From assembly GCA_018400515.1 (NCBI GenBank), contig JAGYMR010000211.1, forward strand, positions 1-5,125: 5,125 nt of DNA, written 5' to 3'. The position numbers and the translations under genes are program-made. Source of the stretch: Tangfeifania sp. (GTDB taxonomy: Bacteria > Bacteroidota > Bacteroidia > Bacteroidales > Prolixibacteraceae). Below the pieces are notes generated by a model. It did not search any database. It had not been told where the DNA came from and was given only the letters and a program-made list of their open reading frames with translations. This document shows positions 1 through 5,125 of the stretch, one piece after another. Position 1 is the stretch's first letter, and each line of letters starts with the position of its first letter.

Positions 1-93
1 TCTGTTTTTTTAGGTTTCCAAAGCATTGAAGGTGGATCAAGGTCCTGTCCGGAGATGGCCCACGGTATGGGAGACCTTTCTCCTGACGAAACA

Positions 94-1026
94 TCAGTGC
101 ATTTCGGTTTCACAGGTCCCCAGGCCTCCCCTGTAGTAATTAAATTGCACATTGGGATGGTCCGCCAGCAGGGACATGGGCACGGCAGAATCCATAATTT
201 TTTTTCCAACCATGAGTGCGGTTAGCCGCTGGCCAAAAGCATTGTCATGGTTGCCGGCGTGCCAGATCGACACCTTTTCTGCCTTCCAGGTCTCTACCGG
301 CCCCACAGTAATGGCCTTTTGGGGGATATTGGTTACCACGCCCCCCGCACTTGTCCGGGCATTTTGCATGCAGGTTGCCGGGTGTAGATCAACCACCCGG
401 GTGGCTTTTTCCCTGAATTCTTCAGGTGTGGGCGGGGAATCTTTGTATTTGCCTTCCCTTTTTACGGGGTCATTAAACGCCCAGTGTTTGATGTCGCCCT
501 GGCCGCCCTGCATGACAGCACAACGAATGCCCTTGTTCCAGGTGTTTTTATACTCCCGCGTGTCTGCTTTTGGGAAATGCAGGTTGGATTCAGGCATCCG
601 GAGTTTTTTTTCAATCCTGTTAAAGCACAGTTCCCGGTCTGTTTTTTCAAAAGACAATGGATTATCCGGGGCCATTTCCCTGTCGTCGACAACCCATTCA
701 TCCATTCCCCAGAAATGGGCATTTTTCAGATCCATCCGGAGTTCATTGACCAGGCGGGCCACCAGCGGGAGTTGTTCGGTGGGGCCAATCGGGCCGCAAA
801 TCCCAATCGGCTCATTTTCAGTGGCCTGCCTCCATGCCGTAATATATTCCAGCGCTTCTGCCAGGTAAAAATCTTCCAGCGTGTCATAAAATACTACGTT
901 AAACCCTTCCCTTGAGAGTGCAAGCATATCTTCCGGAGTCAGTTTTGCTGCATCATTCAGTAATTCATCGTCTAACGTGGTAAAGTCCCACCAATCCGGC
1001 GCCAGCATACTAAATTTTCGAGTCAT
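94..1026 (-). CDS. Divergent NagB-superfamily protein (glucosamine-6-phosphate isomerase/deaminase-like), 310 aa
   Basis: Complete cytoplasmic protein with no signal peptide or membrane segment. Its motifs follow the order of the NagB/6-phosphogluconolactonase fold: a degenerate phosphate-loop region (GICGPIGPT, residues 75-83), GMDEW (107-111, matching the NagB MDEY motif, so D109 corresponds to catalytic Asp72 of E. coli NagB), [14 protein letters not shown] (174-187, matching GGxGxDGHIAFNEP), a segment ending QNAR (221-224, R224 matching phosphate-binding Arg172) and [14 protein letters not shown] (239-252, matching the ITVGVGTLLDAEEV strand-helix). H181 matches the NagB ring-opening His143, but the usual Asp141 is I179, Glu148 is D186, the SGGTP-type loop is not kept, and the Lys of the GSQKA segment is absent. 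It is about 40 residues longer than typical NagB, mostly at the N-terminus. It lies 29 bases downstream of the PIG-L deacetylase gene, so an amino-sugar role is likely. Superfamily membership is confident; true GlcN6P deaminase activity is doubtful. The ATG at 1026 is chosen as the first start after an A-rich leader. Confidence 0.9.
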   Translation of the reverse strand: MTRKFSMLAPDWWDFTTLDDELLNDAAKLTPEDMLALSREGFNVVFYDTLEDFYLAEALEYITAWRQATENEPIGICGPIGPTEQLPLVARLVNELRMDLKNAHFWGMDEWVVDDREMAPDNPLSFEKTDRELCFNRIEKKLRMPESNLHFPKADTREYKNTWNKGIRCAVMQGGQGDIKHWAFNDPVKREGKYKDSPPTPEEFREKATRVVDLHPATCMQNARTSAGGVVTNIPQKAITVGPVETWKAEKVSIWHAGNHDNAFGQRLTALMVGKKIMDSAVPMSLLADHPNVQFNYYRGGLGTCETEMH

Positions 1027-1055
1027 TTTATTATCTTTTTGGTTATTTTTTCGGA

Positions 1056-1808
1056 TTATTTGGTTACAGTTAATTCTCCGAGTATTTCTTTGAGGATATT
1101 ATTTTGAGGGTATCCATGGCCTAAATGTTGCCTGAACCCTTCTGCATATTTTGTGTTGATTTCCTCCCCCCTAATCTCTGCAAACCGTTTCATGGCAAGG
1201 ATATATTCATCTATTTTATGGTGCTTCAGCAACCAGTTCCGCTGGCTTTCATGACAAGCCAGCATTTTTCCCTTGACCGGCATCTCGCCGGATATATTGA
1301 CGCGAAGGGTTGGCTCCACCGGCGAGCCCAATTTGTTCTTTCCTTCCATGGCATCACTGTAATACAGGTAGGGTACCGGCTCGAAGGGGGGTTCGTTAAT
1401 GTCCATGTTTTTTATTCCACAACAAAAACAGGCGGTTTGTACAATCACGCTGGTCATTTCATGATCGACCATGTAGTCAGCAGGACTGGCTGTAAAAACT
1501 ACCGAAGGTTGTACTTTCCGGAGCAGGTTGGTTGTTTTAGTTATTGTTTCCCGGTTGTATAAAATATATACATCTTCAAATTCCAGGCAATGATAGGTTG
1601 CACCCAGCAAAGCAGCGGATTTTTTCGCTTCTGCTTTCCGGATGGAGCTGATCTCCTCCCGGGAATGCTCTGCGGAGCCTTTATCTCCTGGTGTCATGGT
1701 GGCAATGTGAATTTCCCAGCCTTGCTTTTTTAACAGGGACAAGGTACCGGCACACATCAGTTCAACATCATCCGGATGGGCAAAAATGGCAAATGCAGTT
1801 TTCTTCAT
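1056..1808 (-). CDS. PIG-L/LmbE-family zinc-dependent N-deacetylase, 250 aa
   Basis: Predicted cytoplasmic deacetylase that hydrolyses the N-acetyl group of an amino sugar or its derivative. Family members include the GlcNAc-PI deacetylase PIG-L, MshB, BshB and archaeal diacetylchitobiose deacetylase Dac. The N-terminal AHPDDVE motif (residues 10-16) gives zinc ligands H11 and D14 and the general base D13. The second metal motif is [10 protein letters not shown] (111-120): H116 is the third zinc ligand, but M113 stands where many relatives have the first His of HxDH. A family-typical KMLACHESQ segment occurs at 181-189 and a C-terminal [10 protein letters not shown] segment at 225-234. The length is normal for the family and there is no signal peptide. 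It is followed after 29 bases by the NagB-like gene, probably co-transcribed. In Bacteroidota, NagB-type and PIG-L-type domains also occur fused in one long protein (from memory), which supports a joint role. The substrate is not determined by the sequence. The start at 1808 gives the compact [15 protein letters not shown]-terminus expected for the first beta strand. Confidence 0.93.
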   Translation of the reverse strand: MKKTAFAIFAHPDDVELMCAGTLSLLKKQGWEIHIATMTPGDKGSAEHSREEISSIRKAEAKKSAALLGATYHCLEFEDVYILYNRETITKTTNLLRKVQPSVVFTASPADYMVDHEMTSVIVQTACFCCGIKNMDINEPPFEPVPYLYYSDAMEGKNKLGSPVEPTLRVNISGEMPVKGKMLACHESQRNWLLKHHKIDEYILAMKRFAEIRGEEINTKYAEGFRQHLGHGYPQNNILKEILGELTVTK

Positions 1809-1850
1809 TTGTAAATAATTTTATTATTGTCGGTAAATAAATGATTTTCA

Positions 1851-1885
1851 ATTGGAGAACAGATGGATCTCCTCCGTTCTCCAAT
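1851..1885 (-). promoter_or_regulatory. Perfect 10-bp inverted repeat in the leader of the deacetylase gene
   Basis: The arms are ATTGGAGAAC at 1851-1860 and GTTCTCCAAT at 1876-1885, perfectly complementary, around a 15-base spacer. The structure ends 42 bases before the deacetylase start codon. In the minus-strand transcript it would form a stem of 10 pairs whose loop begins with the purine-rich sequence GGAGGAG. No T run follows it in the minus direction, so it does not look like a terminator for GH20. It could be an operator for a dimeric regulator, a leader-RNA structure or an mRNA stability element. The repeat is seen directly; the role is inference. Confidence 0.6.
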
Positions 1886-1990
1886 GAACTTTTTTATCCT
1901 TTTCATGGCCTTGTGTCAGTTTTGATTAATAACGCTCCTGTTCGTTTTATATCCGTAATTAAAATTGCATATTTCAGAGTATTTCGTAAG

Positions 1991-2009
1991 AACGGATTTT
2001 AAATCCGTT
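1991..2009. repeat. 19-base near-perfect palindrome, possibly REP-like
   Basis: AACGGATTT and AAATCCGTT form 9-base complementary arms around a single central T. As RNA it would fold with a stem of about 7 pairs and a short A/T loop. It sits 111 bases downstream of the GH20 stop codon and is not followed by a T run on the minus strand. GGATT...AATCC-type palindromes in intergenic DNA are reminiscent of REP elements mobilised by REP-associated transposases in some Bacteroidota, but only one copy is visible here, so this is a guess. An operator or a weak bidirectional terminator are alternatives. Confidence 0.4.
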
Positions 2010-2119
2010 TCAGCCAACAGTCCGTTTTCACTATTATTACGCAGGTTATCCAATCATGCTCCCCGGGGATCCTTTTTTCGATCGTGGCAAAGGGGATGAC
2101 CAAACGTTGTTCCTGACAT

Positions 2120-4417
2120 TCAATGGTAAAACCATGAAGCCGGTATTTCTTTTAGTTCTTCTCCGTTATAGGTACAGCCAAGGCGCAGTTTTTTCCTGTC
2201 ATTCATCGTGAAATATTTCATTTTAAACGAATGGTATCCCGGCTTCAGGGCTATTTTTCCCGTTTTTTGGTAATAACGTTTTAAGTTGGCTGTATTGTCC
2301 ACGACATTCATTTGGTCGATGAAAAGAATGGCTTTCCCCTTGGAAGAATGTACCTGAAACTCATAGACTGCTTTTTCCGGTACCCGGATGTACCCTTCAA
2401 AGATCATGGCCATGAATTCTCTGGCCGTATTTTCGGGAAATTTCACCCCCTCCGTTACGCCGGTCCTGTCCGGCTCCCCTTTGATTTCCTCCATAGCAAG
2501 CACCTCTTTTTCAAAATATTTGTAATAGAGACCGGCTTCAGCAGCAGGGGGTGAAACGGGGTCCTGCCATTTCAGTTTTTCAAACCGGCCTTTGTGCACT
2601 GCACTTTTCCGGCCGTTGGGCATAAAAGTTCTGGATTGAAGCGTAACCGGGCTGTTTTTTTTCAGATTAAGTGTGAAGGGGCCCGTGTAAAGGCTGGAGG
2701 ATTCAGAAGGCTCACTTCCGTCGGTAGTATAACGTATCTCACTGTCATGAATGATATTATCCAGTTTTACCTGGACGGTATTATCGGTCGTACGGTTGAT
2801 AAATCCATAATTCGCCGGGTAATCCACGCGGTAGTTGATGTCATAATAATCCATCCGGAGGTACTGGTCGTCCATTCTGAAGAGGAAATCATTCCAGTCC
2901 ATCCGGGATTTTGGTGACCAGAGCACTTCGGCTAACGCCGATAACCGGGGGAATATCATGTATTCTGCAACTTCGGGACCTGGCATGTATTCGGTCCAGG
3001 CACATCCCTGTCCGCCTAAAATATATTTTCTTTCTGCTTTACTTAATTCCTCCGGAACGGGATCAAAATGATAAACATCACTCAGCAGGGTGCAATCGCC
3101 CCCTGCAACAGGTTCCCGGTATTTCCCCTGATACACATAAAAATAACAGGGTGTCCAGGGAGTCATGATGGTAGGATGATGGGCCCTGGCGGCTTCAATT
3201 CCACCGTCCATTCCCCGCCAGGACATCACGGTTGCTCTTTCAGGCAGCCCCCCTTCAAGGATTTCATCCCATCCAATGAGTTTTTTATTTTTATTGTGAA
3301 GGTATTTCTCAATGCGTTTGACAAAATAACTTTGAAGCTCCGCTTCATCCTCCAGGCCTTCCTCCCGGATCCGGCGCTGGCAATCTTCACAGTTTTTCCA
3401 GCGGGCCTTTGGGACTTCATCACCTCCTATATGGATGTATTCACCCGGGAATAAATGGGTGACTTCATCAAGGATATTTTCCAAAAAGGTAAATGTTTCT
3501 TCTTTTCCGGCACAAAAGACATCTTCGAAAATACCCCATCGTGTGGCAACGTCAAAAGGTCCTCCTGTGCAGGAAAATTCAGGATAAGCAGCAAGTGCTG
3601 CCAGGCAGTGCCCGGGCATTTCGATTTCAGGAACGATTGTAATATTTCTTTCTTTGGCGTATTGTACCACCTCTTTAATTTCTTCCTGCGTGTAATACCC
3701 GCCGTATCGTTCCGTGTTATACCGGGGCGGATAGGCTGAATTCTGGCCGCGAATGGTGCTGTCCCGCCAGGAACCGATCTGCGTCAGTTTGGGATATTGC
3801 TTGATCTCAATCCGCCAACCCTGGTCTTCGGTCAAATGCCAGTGAAAAGTGTTCAGTTTGTGCAGGGCCATTACATCCAGTAAATTTTTGACAAAATCAA
3901 CCGAAAAGAAATGCCGGCCCACATCCAGGTGCTGCCCGCGCCATGTAAACCGGGGATGGTCTTTGACTACCGCCGCCGGAACAGCAATTTGTTCTTTCTC
4001 TTCCGCCCGGGGTGGTACCATTTGCAAGAAGGTCTGTATCCCATAAAATACACCAGCCGGCGTTGAACCGCTTATTTCAACGGCATTGTCCCTTACTTCC
4101 AGCACATAGCCTTCTTTGTGCCTGATAGTGTCTGAAATATACAGCCGGATATAATCATCCTCAGGCGTTTTTTCTCCCATTTTTGTTTGAATGCCGTATT
4201 TTTCCAGAATGAAATCCTGCAAGTAACCGGCATTTTGCGTAAGCACATTGTTTTCCGAAAGGATCCGGGTTTCAGGTCCCAGGATAAATTCACCTTTCAG
4301 AAGTCTCTGACTGACGGGTTTTGGAATGATTGCCAGGTTTTTTTCTGTTTTATTGCAGCTGGTGATAAGAAAAATGAGTATTCCCAACAGAAAAGATCGT
4401 TGAATGAAATGAAACAT
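2120..4417 (-). CDS. GH20 beta-N-acetylhexosaminidase lipoprotein with PA14-like C-terminus, 765 aa
   Basis: Exo-acting enzyme releasing terminal beta-linked GlcNAc or GalNAc from glycans or chitin fragments by the substrate-assisted mechanism of GH20. Residues 1-20 are a lipoprotein signal peptide with lipobox I18-T19-S20-C21, so the mature protein is lipid-anchored in the cell envelope. Residues about 28-150 form the GH20b-type N-terminal domain (IIPKPVS at 30-36). The catalytic barrel runs from about 154 to 500: FTWRGQHLDVGRHFF (157-171, substrate Arg R160), HWHLTEDQGWR (192-202), PEIEMPGH (263-270), HIGGDE (329-334, with catalytic pair D333-E334), GWDE (382-385), SWRG (399-402) and AWTEY (473-477). 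All expected active-site motifs are present. Residues about 545-612 match the chitobiase/hexosaminidase C-terminal domain (RYTTDGSEP, 562-570), and about 628-765 look like a PA14-type carbohydrate-binding module. The length is usual for Bacteroidota GH20 enzymes. It is preceded by a strong predicted promoter and lies divergent from a beta-helix lipoprotein gene. The ATG at 4417 is chosen because the signal peptide begins there. Confidence 0.97.
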   Translation of the reverse strand: MFHFIQRSFLLGILIFLITSCNKTEKNLAIIPKPVSQRLLKGEFILGPETRILSENNVLTQNAGYLQDFILEKYGIQTKMGEKTPEDDYIRLYISDTIRHKEGYVLEVRDNAVEISGSTPAGVFYGIQTFLQMVPPRAEEKEQIAVPAAVVKDHPRFTWRGQHLDVGRHFFSVDFVKNLLDVMALHKLNTFHWHLTEDQGWRIEIKQYPKLTQIGSWRDSTIRGQNSAYPPRYNTERYGGYYTQEEIKEVVQYAKERNITIVPEIEMPGHCLAALAAYPEFSCTGGPFDVATRWGIFEDVFCAGKEETFTFLENILDEVTHLFPGEYIHIGGDEVPKARWKNCEDCQRRIREEGLEDEAELQSYFVKRIEKYLHNKNKKLIGWDEILEGGLPERATVMSWRGMDGGIEAARAHHPTIMTPWTPCYFYVYQGKYREPVAGGDCTLLSDVYHFDPVPEELSKAERKYILGGQGCAWTEYMPGPEVAEYMIFPRLSALAEVLWSPKSRMDWNDFLFRMDDQYLRMDYYDINYRVDYPANYGFINRTTDNTVQVKLDNIIHDSEIRYTTDGSEPSESSSLYTGPFTLNLKKNSPVTLQSRTFMPNGRKSAVHKGRFEKLKWQDPVSPPAAEAGLYYKYFEKEVLAMEEIKGEPDRTGVTEGVKFPENTAREFMAMIFEGYIRVPEKAVYEFQVHSSKGKAILFIDQMNVVDNTANLKRYYQKTGKIALKPGYHSFKMKYFTMNDRKKLRLGCTYNGEELKEIPASWFYH

Positions 4418-4502
4418 GTCTGATGATTTTGGTTGACTAATAATTGTTTTATGGAACGAATGCCGCGGAGAATAGAATTTCCCTTTTTTTCCCGCCGCTC
4501 AT

Positions 4503-4532
4503 CAAAGATAAGGTACATTTTCTTTTTGCCAA
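4503..4532 (-). promoter_or_regulatory. Bacteroidota-type promoter for the GH20 gene
   Basis: Read on the minus strand, TATCTTTG (complement of 4503-4510) matches the Bacteroidota sigma-ABfr -7 consensus TAnnTTTG perfectly. A -33 TTG (complement of 4530-4532) lies 19 bases upstream, the preferred spacing. Transcription would begin near 4496, giving an untranslated leader of about 80 bases before the ATG at 4417. The motif match is seen directly; promoter activity is inferred. Confidence 0.7.
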
Positions 4533-4539
4533 CCGGCAA
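4526..4539. promoter_or_regulatory. Inverted repeat overlapping the -33 element, candidate operator
   Basis: TTGCC and GGCAA form perfect 5-base arms around AACC. The repeat can be extended to eight pairs over 4523-4542 if G-T pairs are allowed. It overlaps the -33 TTG of the GH20 promoter and lies just upstream of the candidate plus-strand promoter, a good place for a repressor of both genes. It is followed on the plus strand by an A run rather than a T run, so it is not an intrinsic terminator in either direction. The repeat is short, so chance is not excluded. Confidence 0.4.
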
Positions 4540-4601
4540 GAGATAAAAAAAAAAACGTACCTTAGTCTTTCAGAATGAATTCATTTATACAACCGGTTAA
4601 A

Positions 4602-5125
4602 ATGAAAAAAAATTATTTAATTCTGTTTGTTTTTATTTTGCTGTTGGTCTCCTGTGCGGGGAACAACAACATTTTTGTATCTCCTAATGGTTGCGACCAA
4701 TCGAATGGAACAGCTGATCATCCCTTTTTAACACTTGCAAGGGCAAAGGAAGCTATCCGGGAGCTTCGGAAGGAAAATTCGGCTGCACCTGTCGTGGTTA
4801 ACATCAAAGGCGGATTGTATTCGTGGGAGGAGCCGGTGATCTTTTCTGCTGAGGATTCCGGAAGTCCGGAGGCACCGGTGGTTTACAGAGCGATGGAAGG
4901 AACAGTTCCTGTTTTTTCCGGAGGCCGGACGTTGGACAGCTGGCAGCTGTTAAAGGATCCGGATAAGTTGAAATGGCTGAATCCCGAAGTGGAAGGGAAG
5001 ATTTTTGTTACAAATCTGAAAGCTGCAGGGATTACTGACTTTGGCGATCCGATTGAAATCGGGAAACGTCCCGAACTGTTTTGCGACGGGCAATTGCAGA
5101 CGCTGGCACGCTGGCCCGATAAAGG
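4602..5125 (+). CDS. Beta-helix-type lipoprotein, putative polysaccharide-degrading enzyme (N-terminal part, runs off the window)
   Basis: The first 174 codons are present, open to the right edge with no stop. Residues 1-17 are a lipoprotein signal peptide (KK at 2-3, hydrophobic core 5-16) with lipobox L15-V16-S17-C18. After it comes IFVSPNG (24-30), then a GTADHPFLTLARAKEAIREL segment (36-55). This is the usual N-terminal cap of secreted right-handed parallel beta-helix proteins such as pectate-lyase-like enzymes and GH141/GH120-type glycosidases. EDSGSPEAPVVYRAMEG (around 83-99), FSGGR (104-108) and LARWPDKG at the window edge fit the same group. The catalytic part lies outside the window, so family and substrate cannot be assigned. 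An in-frame ATG at 4575 would add nine residues (MNSFIQPVK) before the signal peptide. The 4602 start is preferred because it gives a normal lysine-rich n-region and an A-rich leader. The gene is divergent from GH20 and may share its regulation. Confidence 0.85.
   Translation, partial: MKKNYLILFVFILLLVSCAGNNNIFVSPNGCDQSNGTADHPFLTLARAKEAIRELRKENSAAPVVVNIKGGLYSWEEPVIFSAEDSGSPEAPVVYRAMEGTVPVFSGGRTLDSWQLLKDPDKLKWLNPEVEGKIFVTNLKAAGITDFGDPIEIGKRPELFCDGQLQTLARWPDK

Larger units (their letters stand above)
1809..2119. other. 311-base intergenic region between GH20 and deacetylase genes
   Basis: No supported gene lies here. It contains a perfect 10-bp inverted repeat (1851-1885) and a near-perfect palindrome (1991-2009), listed separately. 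I searched the minus strand for a TAnnTTTG box ahead of the deacetylase and found only a poor one (the complement of 2101-2108, without a well-spaced TTG). No hairpin followed by a T run in the minus direction is seen after the GH20 stop, so termination of the GH20 transcript and the start of the deacetylase transcript are both unresolved. Read-through from GH20 into the deacetylase pair is possible. Confidence 0.6.
4418..4601. promoter_or_regulatory. Divergent intergenic region between GH20 and beta-helix genes
   Basis: This 184-base AT-rich region must carry promoters for both outward-facing genes. The GH20 promoter is clear (4503-4532, minus). For the plus-strand gene the best -7 candidate is TACCTTAG at 4558-4565, one mismatch from TAnnTTTG, which would leave a leader of about 30 bases. 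Its nearest TTG is 29 bases upstream, beyond the normal 17-23, so it is weak. An 11-base A run (4545-4555) precedes this candidate and could add upstream A-tract activation or DNA bending. Confidence 0.6.

Noticed and set aside
1..27. A minus-strand ATG at 25-27 opening a frame (MLWKPKKT...) to the left edge, possibly the next gene of the NagB-like operon.
   Set aside because: Only nine codons lie inside the window and there is no recognisable motif or ribosome binding site, so it cannot be supported.
66..84. Small hairpins downstream of the NagB-like stop codon (for example GGAGA-CCTT-TCTCC at 71-84).
   Set aside because: The stem has only five pairs and no T run follows on the minus strand, so it is not a convincing terminator.
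152..915. Long plus-strand open frames opposite the NagB-like gene.
   Set aside because: They are antisense shadows with no domain sense, while the minus-strand protein has clear family motifs.
1811..1840. Direct repeat GTAAATAA (1811-1818 and 1833-1840) ahead of the deacetylase.
   Set aside because: It is short and AT-rich in an AT-rich leader; chance is a sufficient explanation.
2062..2079. CCCCGGGG palindrome followed by TTTTTT on the plus strand, resembling a terminator.
   Set aside because: It has no room for a loop, and no plus-strand gene lies upstream for it to terminate; it faces the wrong way for GH20.
1999..2151. An open minus-strand frame of about 50 codons overlapping the end of GH20 in another register (contains GFTIECQEQRLVIPFATIEK).
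   Set aside because: It reads somewhat protein-like but has no ATG start. GH20 ends naturally with a family-typical IPASWFYH tail, and the opposite strand is equally open. Homology to a known protein would be needed to revive it as a gene remnant.
4523..4555. Hairpin plus 11-base homopolymer run as an intrinsic terminator in the divergent region.
   Set aside because: The run is A on the plus strand after the hairpin, and on the minus strand the T run precedes the hairpin, so neither orientation fits a terminator.
4575..4601. Upstream in-frame ATG at 4575 as the start of the beta-helix lipoprotein.
   Set aside because: It would put a polar nine-residue extension before an ideal lipoprotein signal peptide, and would leave almost no leader after the candidate promoter at 4558-4565.

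Overview
The window looks like a piece of a Bacteroidota chromosome, probably a Bacteroidales/Marinilabiliales-type glycan degrader. Four things point that way. There are two lipoproteins with clear lipoboxes. Start codons follow A-rich leaders without good Shine-Dalgarno sequences. A divergent intergenic region holds a perfect match to the Bacteroidota -7 promoter box (TAnnTTTG) with a TTG 19 bases upstream. The gene content is amino-sugar and polysaccharide catabolism. The genus cannot be told from this sequence.

Layout, left to right: (1) 1-93 is the tail end of the left intergenic region, with no supported gene. (2) 94-1026, minus strand, is a divergent member of the glucosamine-6-phosphate deaminase (NagB)/6-phosphogluconolactonase superfamily. 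(3) 1056-1808, minus, is a PIG-L/LmbE-family zinc N-deacetylase. It lies 29 bases upstream of the NagB-like gene, so the two are almost certainly one transcript. (4) 1809-2119 is a 311-base gap with a perfect 10-bp inverted repeat ahead of the deacetylase and a 19-base near-perfect palindrome resembling REP-type intergenic repeats. (5) 2120-4417, minus, is a 765-residue GH20 beta-N-acetylhexosaminidase lipoprotein with a chitobiase-type C-terminal domain and a PA14-like tail. (6) 4418-4601 is a divergent promoter region. (7) 4602 to the right edge, plus strand, is the N-terminus of a lipoprotein of the right-handed parallel beta-helix type, probably a carbohydrate-active enzyme.

A coherent reading, which is inference, runs as follows. 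The lipid-anchored GH20 enzyme cuts terminal N-acetylhexosamines from glycans outside the cytoplasm. The cytoplasmic PIG-L enzyme removes the acetyl group from an N-acetylated sugar or derivative. The NagB-like protein then acts on the deacetylated product. This resembles the archaeal chitin pathway, where a PIG-L-family deacetylase (Dac) works before a deaminase. However, the NagB-like protein has lost several residues that define true GlcN6P deaminases: the Asp and Glu of the ring-opening relay and most phosphate ligands. The deacetylase lacks the first His of the usual HxDH motif. The pair may therefore act on an unusual, perhaps unphosphorylated, amino sugar. This pair is the most interesting part of the window. 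No transporter, kinase, SusC/SusD pair, regulator, tRNA, CRISPR array or insertion sequence is visible here.
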